From NCBI GenBank assembly GCA_027033555.1, contig JALVLE010000368.1:1-7528 (forward strand): a DNA stretch of 7,528 nucleotides, read 5' to 3'. This DNA is from Caldifarciminota bacterium. Its GTDB lineage: Bacteria > Hydrothermota > Hydrothermia > UBA1063 > CAJXJZ01. Under the pieces are notes generated by a model that had not been told where the DNA came from, did no database searches, and saw only the letters and a list, made by a program, of their open reading frames with translations. Position numbers and translations under genes: made by a program. Positions 1 through 7,109 of the stretch are shown piece by piece; the first letter of the stretch is position 1; the number at the start of each line of letters is the position of its first letter.

Positions 1-3
1 CAT
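1..3 (-). CDS. Start codon of a further minus-strand gene (cut off by window edge)
   Basis: Directly after the dgt stop codon (minus strand) comes GGAGGGG at 13-7, then ATT and an ATG at 3-1 that runs out of the window. A near-perfect Shine-Dalgarno followed at 5 nt (from the GGAGG core) by ATG strongly suggests the next gene of the operon begins here. Its product cannot be seen. In many bacteria a dGTPase-like gene precedes dnaG and rpoD, so DNA primase is one plausible guess, but that is inference only. Confidence 0.55.
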
Positions 4-13
4 AATCCCCTCC

Positions 14-1054
14 TTAAAATATTGCCCACGGTTTGGGTATGAAAAGCTCGTGGAATATCTCTATGGCATATCTGTCTGTCATCCCAGAAATATAATCTCT
101 TACAGCCTCCCAGGGTTTATAATTTTTCCTTACTGCCTTAATTTTTGAATAAATTGGTATTCTCTCCACATTCTGGGAAAAATACTCGTACAAAAACTGG
201 AGAATATTTCTTGCCTTATCAGACTCCGCCTTTACATAATGGTTGAAATATACCCTTTCCTTTAAGAAATCCCTCATTTTCTTGATCATTGTATCCATTT
301 CTTCATCATAGGCAACCTTCTCATAATCAAGTTTAATAGTGGTTTCAATAATATTTGCCACAATGGTGGTAATTCTATCTCCATGGGTTTTCCCAAAATA
401 ATCAAGCAACTCCACCGGTACATCTTCTATTCTTAATACCTTTGCTCTCAATGCATCGTCAAGGTCATGGTTTATATACGCCACTATATCCGAGATTCGC
501 ACCACCTGCCCCTCAAGAGTAGAGGGGACATTCGCGTTCAAAATTTCTCCAAACCCTTTAGAATGTTTTACTATCCCTTCTCTTACCTCCCAGGTAAGAT
601 TGAGGCCCCTCCCGTCTTTTTCAATATAATCCACCACCCTTAAGGATTGATAGGGATGTTTGAAGCCTCCATGTTCTTTAAAAAGCTCATCAAGTACATC
701 CTCTCCTGTATGTCCAAAGGGGGTGTGACCAAGATCATGACCAAGAGCTATAGCTTCAATTAAATCCTCATTGAGCATAAGAGCCCTCCCTATGGTTCTT
801 GCTATCTGAGCAACCTCAAGCGTATGAGTGAGCCTTGTTCTGTAATGATCACCGACAGGTGATAAAAATACCTGGGTTTTATGTTTTAACCTGCGAAACG
901 CTTTGGAATGGATAATTCTGTCTCTGTCTCTTTGATATTCTGTCCTGAATCTGCAGGGGGGCTCTTTTCTCTTTCTTCCCCTTGTATTTTTCGCCCTTGC
1001 TGCCCGGGGATGGAGCAAAATATCTTCTCTCTCCTCAATTTTTTCCCTGTACAT
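14..1054 (-). CDS. dgt: dGTPase-like HD-domain deoxynucleotide triphosphohydrolase
   Basis: A 346-residue protein of the deoxyguanosinetriphosphate triphosphohydrolase-like family. These cytosolic metal enzymes split dNTPs into deoxynucleoside and triphosphate and so adjust dNTP pools. The HD metal site is complete: RLTHTLEV with H77, the GHDLGH block with H106-D107 and H110, and D189 in the [11 protein letters not shown] segment. Upstream, [20 protein letters not shown] (about 36-55) and LKHKTQVF are the typical N-terminal family signature. Length fits the shorter type-2 dGTPase-like proteins rather than the roughly 500-residue E. coli Dgt. The ATG at 1054 lies inside the end of the upstream MoxR gene (20-bp overlap), with a modest AGGA at 1067-1064, so translation is probably coupled. 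The next gene begins right after the stop. Family assignment is firm; substrate preference among dNTPs cannot be read from sequence. Confidence 0.95.
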   Translation of the reverse strand: MYREKIEEREDILLHPRAARAKNTRGRKRKEPPCRFRTEYQRDRDRIIHSKAFRRLKHKTQVFLSPVGDHYRTRLTHTLEVAQIARTIGRALMLNEDLIEAIALGHDLGHTPFGHTGEDVLDELFKEHGGFKHPYQSLRVVDYIEKDGRGLNLTWEVREGIVKHSKGFGEILNANVPSTLEGQVVRISDIVAYINHDLDDALRAKVLRIEDVPVELLDYFGKTHGDRITTIVANIIETTIKLDYEKVAYDEEMDTMIKKMRDFLKERVYFNHYVKAESDKARNILQFLYEYFSQNVERIPIYSKIKAVRKNYKPWEAVRDYISGMTDRYAIEIFHELFIPKPWAIF

Positions 1055-2018
1055 GGGCTAAAATCCTGTCAATTATATCTTCTTTCTTAATACCTTCAGC
1101 CTCTGCCTTATAATTTAAAATAAGCCTGTGCCTTAGTATATCATATACGAGTTCATTAACCTCTTTTGTGGTAGCAACTGGTTTTCCATAAAGAAGTGCA
1201 AGCGCTTTCGCTCCAAGCACCAGGTACTGTGAAGCCCTTGGTCCTGCTCCATAGAGCACATACTCTTTAACCTCCTTCACATGGGAATACTCAGGACGAG
1301 TGAGACGAGCTACACTCACAGCATACTCAATCACATGTTCTCCTGCCGGCAAAGAAAGTACAAGAGACTGAAGCTCAAGTATTTCTTCTCTTGATATTAT
1401 TTTTTGCGGCACACTCTTCTCATGTGCTGTGGTAAGCTTCACCACCTTTTTCTCTTCATCAAAATCCGGGTAATTCATCACTACCTCAAGCATAAATCTA
1501 TCTAATTGCGCCTCTGGAAGCGGGTAAGTACCCTCCTGCTCTATAGGATTCTGGGTTGCAATTACCATAAAAGGCCTCGGTAACGCATAGGTTTTCCCCT
1601 GAATGGTAACCTTCCTCTCCTGCATTGCCTCCAAAAGCGCAGACTGCGTTTTAGGAGGGGTTCTATTGATTTCGTCTGCAAGAATCAAATTCGCAAACAC
1701 AGGTCCTTTTACAAACTTAAAATATCTCCTTCCTTTTTCATCTGTATCCATAATCTCTGTGCCGAGAATATCAGAAGGCATGAGATCAGGGGTAAATTGG
1801 ATACGTGAAAATTCAAGGTCAAGTATTTCGGATAAGGTTTTCACAATGCGCGTTTTTGCAAGTCCTGGCACTCCAGTTAGTATTGAATGCCCCTCAGATA
1901 ACAGGGTTACCACTAATTTTTTGACGACCTCTTTTTGTCCAATAATCCTCTTTTCAAGCTCTGCGTTCAGGGCTTCCCAAAGTTTATAAGCAGTCTCCAG
2001 TTTTTCTTCTATGTTCAT
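1035..2018 (-). CDS. moxR: MoxR-family AAA+ ATPase
   Basis: A cytosolic AAA+ ATPase of the MoxR group, whose members act as chaperone-like remodelers, often for von Willebrand factor A or DUF58 partners. Residues are numbered from the TTG at 2027. Walker A is GVPGLAKT (52-59), Walker B is LILADE (114-119), sensor 1 is ATQN (157-160) and the EAQLDRF segment (172-178) is typical. IGQ at 29-31 is the usual N-terminal box and the C-terminal lid follows. The ATG at 2018 is annotated; the frame also opens at a TTG at 2027, nine bases upstream. The TTG has an AAAGG at a suitable distance, but a perfect TATAAT overlaps it, which favours ATG if that promoter is used. The expected DUF58 or VWA partner is not adjacent: the next gene is the dGTPase. 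The true partner is unknown, and the symbol is a family name only. Confidence 0.93.
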   Translation of the reverse strand: MNIEEKLETAYKLWEALNAELEKRIIGQKEVVKKLVVTLLSEGHSILTGVPGLAKTRIVKTLSEILDLEFSRIQFTPDLMPSDILGTEIMDTDEKGRRYFKFVKGPVFANLILADEINRTPPKTQSALLEAMQERKVTIQGKTYALPRPFMVIATQNPIEQEGTYPLPEAQLDRFMLEVVMNYPDFDEEKKVVKLTTAHEKSVPQKIISREEILELQSLVLSLPAGEHVIEYAVSVARLTRPEYSHVKEVKEYVLYGAGPRASQYLVLGAKALALLYGKPVATTKEVNELVYDILRHRLILNYKAEAEGIKKEDIIDRILAHVQGKN

Positions 2019-2026
2019 ACCATACA

Positions 2027-2055
2027 ATTATAAAGCCTTTCAAAAAAAATCTAAA
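2027..2055 (-). promoter_or_regulatory. Putative promoter of the moxR-dgt operon
   Basis: On the minus strand TTTAGA (2055-2050, 4 of 6 to TTGACA) is followed after exactly 17 bp by a perfect TATAAT (2032-2027), within a T-rich tract. The expected transcription start is near 2020, only a few bases before the ATG at 2018, so the transcript would have almost no leader. This is pattern matching only. Confidence 0.5.
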
Positions 2056-2161
2056 ATTACAGCATGTAATAAAATCGCATGAGGTCTGTCTTGTGCACTG
2101 TTTTTACTACTACATTAGAATCCTGCGCAACTTTCACCTATGTTTTTTAAAAAGCTACCTT

Positions 2162-2167
2162 TATAAT
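2162..2167 (+). promoter_or_regulatory. Possible -10 element just before the sugar transferase start
   Basis: A perfect TATAAT lies six bases before the GTG at 2174, so a transcript from it would begin at or beside the start codon. No good -35 hexamer is present at 16-18 bp, so this may be chance in AT-rich DNA. A second weak option, TAAAAT at 2070-2075, would serve the upstream GTG at 2093, and also lacks a -35. Confidence 0.25.
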
Positions 2168-2173
2168 TATTGC

Positions 2174-2803
2174 GTGTCAGACATTAAAAAATACAGGAAA
2201 ATAGCACGTATCAAAAGGATATTTGATCTTGCAATCTCTATACCCCTCCTAATTTTAACCCTGCCTCTTTTCGTTATCGTATATTTACTGGTGCTAATAA
2301 CCATGGGAAGACCTGTAATCTTTAAACAAACAAGAATTGGATGGTTTGGAAAACCTTTTACAGTGTATAAATTCCGAACCATGACAGAGGAAAGGGACGA
2401 AAACGGCAATCTTCTCCCTGACGAAAAAAGAATAACAAAATTGGGGAAAATTTTAAGAGCCACAAGGCTTGATGAGCTACCTCAGTTAATAAATGTTATA
2501 AAAGGTGACCTGAGTCTCATAGGTCCAAGGCCTGTGCCCCCTGAGGTTTTCAATTCAGCCGATTTTTTCAAAGGTAAACGCACATATTTAAGACCCGGTA
2601 TTACTGGACTTGCTCAAATTGAGGTATTTAACAGAGAACCATGGGAAGAAAAAATTAAATACGACCTTGAATATATTGATAACTGGTCAATTCTCCTGGA
2701 TTTAAAAATCACTATTCTCACCCCTTTGAAGGTATTAAAAGAATTTTATATCTCTATGCGTGAGAATGGGAACACAGGCCCATCCATGCAAACCCGAAAA
2801 TAG
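2174..2803 (+). CDS. Sugar-phosphate transferase (monotopic phosphoglycosyl transferase, PglC/WcaJ C-domain type)
   Basis: A protein of about 209 residues in the bacterial sugar transferase family, which moves a sugar-1-phosphate from a nucleotide sugar onto a polyprenyl phosphate at the membrane, the first step in many surface-glycan pathways. Numbered from the GTG at 2174: KRIFDL at 14-19; a Pro-interrupted hydrophobic segment at about 20-43 (the re-entrant membrane helix); PVIFKQTRIGWFGKPF and YKFRTM; the catalytic Asp-Glu pair D100-E101 in DELPQLINVIKGDLSLIGPRP; then RPGITGLAQ. Size matches minimal PglC-like enzymes, with no WcaJ-type N-terminal domain. The frame also opens at GTG 2093, behind GAGGT at 2081-2085. 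That would add 27 Tyr/Phe/Cys-rich residues unlike the family, so 2174 is preferred although it lacks a Shine-Dalgarno. The sugar substrate is unknown. The 3' end overlaps pyrK tail to tail. Confidence 0.92.
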   Translation: MSDIKKYRKIARIKRIFDLAISIPLLILTLPLFVIVYLLVLITMGRPVIFKQTRIGWFGKPFTVYKFRTMTEERDENGNLLPDEKRITKLGKILRATRLDELPQLINVIKGDLSLIGPRPVPPEVFNSADFFKGKRTYLRPGITGLAQIEVFNREPWEEKIKYDLEYIDNWSILLDLKITILTPLKVLKEFYISMRENGNTGPSMQTRK

Positions 2804-3483
2804 CCCTCACCTACACTTTTTTTAACACCACATCCTGCACACAATCCTGTACCACACCCCATCATGCTTTCAAGAGAGACATATATTCTATCCATTTTAT
2901 TAGCCATTTTCTTTTTCAATGCTTGAAGCATGGGCAAAGGACCACACGCGAAAATAAAATCCTCCATGTCTTCAACATAGTCTGTGGGTACCCCTTTTCT
3001 GCCATAACTTCCATCTTCTGTGTAAATCTCCACATTCTTCGGAAGCAAAGAAAATATATCATCAATCCGGGTATTAAATCCAACAAGAAACCTCTTAAAC
3101 CCATATCTTTTCGCATAAAAATTCAAGGGAGCTATACCACTTCCTCCTCCAATGAGTACAACCTTATCCCCCAATGCTTCAGGGAAACCTTTGCCAAGAG
3201 GTCCATAAATAAAAACACTTTCACCTGCATGCAGATTAAAAATCCCATTCGTAGTAACACCAACCTTCTTTATAAACAAAGACAATTCCCTGCCTTCGGC
3301 ATGAAAAATGGAAAATGGACGCGCAAGAAGCGGGTAAGGATGCAAATTCAACTTCAACATTACAAACTGTCCAGGACGTGATATTTGTGGTATATTTTCC
3401 ATTTTAAACCTAAAAACACCGAACTCTTTAGAAGTCTTCTTGTCAAGTAAAATGGCCTTTTCAAAATAAATTCTGGAGGACAT
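2746..3483 (-). CDS. pyrK: PyrK-like dihydroorotate dehydrogenase electron transfer subunit (FAD, [2Fe-2S])
   Basis: A 245-residue flavoprotein of the ferredoxin-reductase fold. PyrK passes electrons from the FMN of class 1B dihydroorotate dehydrogenase (PyrD) to NAD+ in pyrimidine synthesis. Visible features in order: the FAD-binding RPFSIF (55-60), the NAD-binding GGGSGIAPL (112-120), the FACGP motif (178-182), and C-terminal cluster cysteines C210, C215, C218 and C232, ending in the family-typical CMDGPVF. Length is normal. The ATG at 3483 has GAGGAG at 3496-3491, seven bases away, within the end of the aminotransferase gene (23-bp overlap), so it is coupled to that operon. No pyrD lies in the window, although pyrK commonly sits beside it. 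Related subunits of NADH-dependent ferredoxin:NADP+ oxidoreductase are an alternative, but the CMDGPVF ending favours PyrK. The last 58 bp are also read in the opposite direction by the sugar transferase gene. Confidence 0.85.
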   Translation of the reverse strand: MSSRIYFEKAILLDKKTSKEFGVFRFKMENIPQISRPGQFVMLKLNLHPYPLLARPFSIFHAEGRELSLFIKKVGVTTNGIFNLHAGESVFIYGPLGKGFPEALGDKVVLIGGGSGIAPLNFYAKRYGFKRFLVGFNTRIDDIFSLLPKNVEIYTEDGSYGRKGVPTDYVEDMEDFIFACGPLPMLQALKKKMANKMDRIYVSLESMMGCGTGLCAGCGVKKSVGEGYFRVCMDGPVFPFSRIEI

Positions 3484-4606
3484 TCACTATCTCCTCAACT
3501 GCCTGGACATCCATTCCGGGATATAATGGAAGAGTGATTTCGCGGAATGCAATTTTTTCCGTCAAAGGAAGTGATATTTCCCCTGTAATTCTCCTTATTA
3601 CTCTGAATGTATGCACAGGCCTATAATGCCATGAAGTTTGTATCTCTTTTTCTACAAAAGCAGCCACCACTTTGTCCCGCTCTCCTTCAGGCACCAGGAT
3701 GGGGAATATATAATTTGCACTTTCTTTGTACTCTGTAAAAGGGATTTTAACACTACTCAGCTTTTTAAGAAGTTCCCTGTAATGCTTTACCAGAACCCTT
3801 CGTTTTTCATTATAAAAATCAAGTTTTTTAAGCTGAACCCGCCCCAGAGCCGCCTGCATTTCCGTTGCCCTATAATTAAATCCCACCTCTTCAATATCAT
3901 AATACCCTGCACCTGCCAAATATCTGTCATACGCCAGGCGGGTCATACCATGGGAACGAAGCAGTTTTGCCCTTCTGTAAATCTCTTCATCGTTGGTTAC
4001 CAGCATTCCACCTTCACCAGTTGTAATATTCTTATTTGAATACAGACTGTAAACCCCTGCCTTACCAAACTGCCCACACCTTTTTCCTTTGTAAACGCTA
4101 CCATGAGCATGTGAACAATCCTCTATTAAAGTTATGCCCTTTTCTTCCGATAAACGTTTTATCTCATCAATTCCATCCATGAAACCTGCAATTGGTACAA
4201 ATACAACAAAATCCACATCTTTTCTTTCCACTTCCTCTGGTGAAAGATTAAGATTATGCTCTCCCTCTATTTCTCCAAACACAATTTCGCCACCACACCA
4301 GATAATGGGAGTAACAGTGGAAATAAAAGTATAGGATGGTACAAGTACCTTTTTCCGTCTTCCTATACCTGTTGCTATGTATGCTACATGAAGAGCAGCA
4401 GTACCACTTGAAAAGAATAGTGCATATCTTGTACCCACATAGCGAGCAAACTCTTCTTCAAAAGCATACGTTTCATCACCGAGTGTGAGCCAGCCTGATG
4501 AAAGGACTTTTGCTACAGCCTCTTTTTCCTCTTCTCCTAACGAAAGGTCAAAAAGAGGAATTTTCCAGGGTTTTCTACCTTTTCTGGTCTCTCCTTCCCC
4601 TGTCAA
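3461..4606 (-). CDS. DegT/DnrJ/EryC1/StrS-family PLP-dependent aminotransferase
   Basis: A 381-residue fold-type I aminotransferase of the family that aminates nucleotide-linked keto-sugars for surface glycans and some antibiotics. Seen in order: IPLFDLSLGEEE near the start (16-27), the phosphate-binding SSGTAALH (66-73), IEDCSHAHG with D163 expected to contact the PLP ring nitrogen, the Schiff-base lysine K192 in SNKNITTGEGGM, and GFNYRATEMQAALG (242-255). The sequence is full length with no break. The only usable upstream start is a TTG at 4606, inside the end of pnp (32-bp overlap, another frame) and without a clear Shine-Dalgarno. ATG codons come only far into the conserved domain, so the TTG is accepted on family length. 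Translation probably depends on coupling to pnp. The substrate cannot be deduced. A sugar transferase nearby on the other strand would fit a glycan role, which is inference. Confidence 0.92.
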   Translation of the reverse strand: MTGEGETRKGRKPWKIPLFDLSLGEEEKEAVAKVLSSGWLTLGDETYAFEEEFARYVGTRYALFFSSGTAALHVAYIATGIGRRKKVLVPSYTFISTVTPIIWCGGEIVFGEIEGEHNLNLSPEEVERKDVDFVVFVPIAGFMDGIDEIKRLSEEKGITLIEDCSHAHGSVYKGKRCGQFGKAGVYSLYSNKNITTGEGGMLVTNDEEIYRRAKLLRSHGMTRLAYDRYLAGAGYYDIEEVGFNYRATEMQAALGRVQLKKLDFYNEKRRVLVKHYRELLKKLSSVKIPFTEYKESANYIFPILVPEGERDKVVAAFVEKEIQTSWHYRPVHTFRVIRRITGEISLPLTEKIAFREITLPLYPGMDVQAVEEIVNVLQNLF

Positions 4607-6740
4607 ACTTTCTTTTGTTTTGATTGTTTGTATTTTTTCTATTTCTTAGTGTATAGTTGGGATCTGCCTGTTTCATAGAAAGCTTAAATCTTCCCGTTTC
4701 TTCGTCTATCTCAATGATTTTTACAGGGATTTCGTCTCCCACACTCAAAACATCTTCAATATTATTAATCCTTTCATCCGATATCTCTGAAATATGTAGC
4801 AGTCCCTCCCTGCCAGGCAATACCTCCACAAAAGCACCAAAATTTGCCAGTCTTATAACCTTCCCTTTATAAACTTTACCAAGCTCCACATCCTCAATGA
4901 TTTTCTCTATAATCTCTTTAGCGTTCTCAACATTGTCTTTTTTCTTCCCCGCTATAATAACAAGCCCTTTTATATCATCAATATCTATGGTAGTATCCGT
5001 TTCTTCAATAATGCTTTTTATTGTTCTTCCACCTGTACCTATAATAAGCCCGATTTTCTCTCTCGGAACCTTCAACATAGCAACTTTGGGAGCATATTTG
5101 GACACAGATGACCGCGGTTTATCAATAGTCTTTTTCATTACTTCAAGAATATACAGTCTTGCCTCTCTCGCCCTTTCAAAAGTCTCTTTGATTATCCTTA
5201 AAGGAAGCCCCTTACGCTTTAAATCAAGCTGTATTGCAGTAATCCCTTTATCCGTTCCCGCCACTTTAAAATCCATATCCCCGAAATGGTCTTCAAGGCC
5301 AATAATATCTGTGAGTAACCTGTACTTTTCCCCTTCACTAACCATACCAGTAGATATGCCAGCTGCCATATTTTTAATAGGCACCCCTGCGTCCATAAGA
5401 GAGAGTGTAGCACCACAAACAGATGCCATTGATGAAGAGCCATTTGACTCAAGTATATCAGAGACAACCCTTATAGTATAGGGAAACTCTTCCTCATCTG
5501 GTATAAGGGGCGCAACAGCTTTCTCTGCCAGATTCCCGTGCCCTATCTCTCTTCTTGAGGGTCCTCTTAAAGGTTTTATTTCACCTGTTGAAAATGGCGG
5601 AAAATTGTAATGTAAAATAAATCTCTTTTCCTCTTCAGGGTCCATCTCTGAGAGTTTCTGGACATCTTCCGCTGTTCCCAGAGTGGTAACAACGAGAGCC
5701 TGTGTTTCACCTCTTGTAAACAGAGCCGAGCCATGAGTTCTTGGCAAAATTGATACCTCTGTGCTAATAGGCCTTATATCCTTTTCCCCCCGTCCATCCG
5801 GCCTTATGCCTGTTTCAAGTATTTTCCTGCGAGTTAATTTCTCTTCAATTTCAGTGAGCGCCTGAGAAATTTCCAGCTCTGCCTCAGGATATTCCTTTAG
5901 CAAATTATTTTTAATTTCATCCTCAAGTTCCTCTACCTTACTCTTTCTCTCCTGCTTCTTTACAGTAAATATAGCCTCCAGGAGACGCTCTCCATATTCC
6001 TTTTCAATCCTTTTATACAATTCTTCAGGTACCTCAATCCGTGTATATTCGTATTTCTCCGGTATACCTGCCTTTTGAGCAAAGTTTTTCTGAAATTCTT
6101 CAAGTTCCTTTATGTATTTTATAGAATACTCCAGCGCATTATAGACAATCTCTTCTGGGACCTCCTTTCCCCCAAATTCTATCATGTTTATTTCACCATC
6201 AGAGCCCGAAACAAAAAGATCAAAATCGCTTTCCTGCAATTCCGAATTGGTGGGATTTACCCTGAAACTTCCATTAATTCTCCCTATCTTTAATGCTCCT
6301 ATAGGACCATCAAAGGGTATAGGAGAAATCATAAGAGCCGCTGATGCGCCTATAAGGCCGAGAGGCAGAGGGTCATTCTCCATATCATAAGAAAGAAGAT
6401 AAGCAATAACTTCCACCTCATCTACCATGTCTTTGGGAAATCTCGGACGAATTGCCCTATCTATGGCTCTGGAGTAAAGTATTTCTCTGTCCTGTGGTTT
6501 TCCTTCTCTTTTTATAAAACCACCCGGTATTTTACCGGCAGCATAGGCATGTTCTCTGTATTCTACGAGTAACGGAAGAAAATCCCGTTTTTCAAGTACC
6601 TTTTTGTGAACTACCGTAACAAGCACCACTGTATCGCCGTAACTTACAAGAACAGAAGCATCTGCCTGCTTGGCAAGTCTGCCTGTTTCCAGGGTCAGGG
6701 GACGCTCAGCAAATCCTATGGTTTCCCGTACAACCGACAT
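4575..6740 (-). CDS. pnp: Polynucleotide phosphorylase (polyribonucleotide nucleotidyltransferase)
   Basis: A 721-residue PNPase, the phosphate-dependent 3'-5' exoribonuclease of mRNA decay, which can also add tails. It is a cytosolic trimer, often within a degradosome. The full bacterial layout is present: a first RNase PH-like domain (about 10-140), an all-helical linker, a second RNase PH domain (about 315-540) with the catalytic GDMDFKVAGT (487-496) and the FSTGEIKPLRGPSRREIGHG region (383-402), a KH domain with GTGG (568-571), and an S1 domain (about 621-690). The C-terminal tail (691-721) is rich in Arg, Lys and Asn, and its last codons overlap the aminotransferase gene. The ATG at 6740 comes one base after the rpsO stop. 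No strong Shine-Dalgarno is visible (only TTAGGG inside rpsO), so coupling is likely. There is no room for the separate promoter and RNase III hairpin found between these genes in E. coli. Confidence 0.98.
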   Translation of the reverse strand: MSVVRETIGFAERPLTLETGRLAKQADASVLVSYGDTVVLVTVVHKKVLEKRDFLPLLVEYREHAYAAGKIPGGFIKREGKPQDREILYSRAIDRAIRPRFPKDMVDEVEVIAYLLSYDMENDPLPLGLIGASAALMISPIPFDGPIGALKIGRINGSFRVNPTNSELQESDFDLFVSGSDGEINMIEFGGKEVPEEIVYNALEYSIKYIKELEEFQKNFAQKAGIPEKYEYTRIEVPEELYKRIEKEYGERLLEAIFTVKKQERKSKVEELEDEIKNNLLKEYPEAELEISQALTEIEEKLTRRKILETGIRPDGRGEKDIRPISTEVSILPRTHGSALFTRGETQALVVTTLGTAEDVQKLSEMDPEEEKRFILHYNFPPFSTGEIKPLRGPSRREIGHGNLAEKAVAPLIPDEEEFPYTIRVVSDILESNGSSSMASVCGATLSLMDAGVPIKNMAAGISTGMVSEGEKYRLLTDIIGLEDHFGDMDFKVAGTDKGITAIQLDLKRKGLPLRIIKETFERAREARLYILEVMKKTIDKPRSSVSKYAPKVAMLKVPREKIGLIIGTGGRTIKSIIEETDTTIDIDDIKGLVIIAGKKKDNVENAKEIIEKIIEDVELGKVYKGKVIRLANFGAFVEVLPGREGLLHISEISDERINNIEDVLSVGDEIPVKIIEIDEETGRFKLSMKQADPNYTLRNRKNTNNQNKRKFDRGRRDQKR

Positions 6741-6741
6741 G

Positions 6742-7008
6742 TTATCTTATCCCTAACTCTTTCTTAATCTGGACATACTTTTGATAATCCTTCCTTTCAA
6801 GGTATCTTAAAAGTCTTCTCCTTCTTCCTACAAGCTTCATGAGACCATATCTTGTGTGTACATCTTTTCTATGCCTCTTAAGATGTTCAGTCAAATCCTT
6901 TATTCTTCTGGTAAGAAGCGCAATCTGCACCTCAGGTGAACCTGTATCCTTCTCGTGTTTTCTATATTTTGCTATAATTTCCTGTTTAATTTCTTTATCA
7001 AGTGGCAT
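6742..7008 (-). CDS. rpsO: 30S ribosomal protein S15
   Basis: An 88-residue protein with the usual S15 length and four-helix pattern. S15 binds 16S rRNA early in small-subunit assembly, at the helix 20/22 junction. Diagnostic segments are [19 protein letters not shown] (18-36), [18 protein letters not shown] (39-56), and the basic [15 protein letters not shown] stretch (60-74). The ATG at 7008 has a very strong AGGAGG at 7021-7016, seven bases upstream. It is the first gene of the rpsO-pnp-degT-pyrK cluster and has its own promoter at 7049-7077. In several bacteria S15 represses its own mRNA by binding the leader, and the leader here can fold (see 7013-7046). Confidence 0.98.
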   Translation of the reverse strand: MPLDKEIKQEIIAKYRKHEKDTGSPEVQIALLTRRIKDLTEHLKRHRKDVHTRYGLMKLVGRRRRLLRYLERKDYQKYVQIKKELGIR

Positions 7009-7012
7009 TACT

Positions 7013-7046
7013 TAACCTCCTATTTTTGTTAAAATATTGCAGGTTA
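7013..7046 (-). promoter_or_regulatory. Foldable rpsO leader that can bury the ribosome binding site
   Basis: On the minus strand TAACCT (7046-7041) can pair with AGGTTA (7018-7013). Inside it TATTTT (7036-7031) can pair with AAAATA (7026-7021) around an AACA loop, leaving an internal loop GCAA/GG. The Shine-Dalgarno AGGAGG (7021-7016) would lie in the paired region. The predicted transcription start is near 7042, so the outer stem may be shortened. This would suit S15 autoregulation, but the known G-U/G-C S15-binding signature is not evident by eye. Confidence 0.35.
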
Positions 7047-7048
7047 GT

Positions 7049-7077
7049 ATTTTAAAACCCATAGGAGGGACAGTCAA
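7049..7077 (-). promoter_or_regulatory. Strong sigma-70-type promoter for rpsO-pnp
   Basis: TTGACT (7077-7072, 5 of 6 to consensus) and TAAAAT (7054-7049, 5 of 6) are separated by exactly 17 bp. The expected start near 7042 gives a leader of about 34 nt before the rpsO ATG. It lies between the tRNA gene and rpsO, so the operon need not rely on read-through from the tRNA. Confidence 0.75.
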
Positions 7078-7109
7078 AAGATAAAGCCAAAAGGGATGGA
7101 AATAAAAAA

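Noticed and set aside
1603..1989. 128-codon plus-strand open frame antisense to moxR
   Set aside because: Antisense to the conserved AAA+ domain with no own ribosome site or family likeness.
14..2018. moxR plus dgt as an anti-phage defence module
   Set aside because: dGTPases and MoxR ATPases each occur in some defence systems, but here there is no effector, VWA partner or mobile context. A continuing operon and ordinary family features point to housekeeping.
2766..2783. ATGGG/CCCAT hairpin in the convergent overlap as a bidirectional terminator
   Set aside because: The stem is only 5 bp with an 8-base loop, and neither side is followed by a T tract.
2923..3381. 152-codon plus-strand open frame antisense to pyrK
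   Set aside because: The opposite strand carries an intact PyrK with all cofactor motifs; this frame shows no domain.
4897..5481. 194-codon plus-strand open frame antisense to pnp
   Set aside because: It lies wholly within the conserved pnp coding region and its translation is Ser/Ile-rich without a recognisable domain; a frame shadow.
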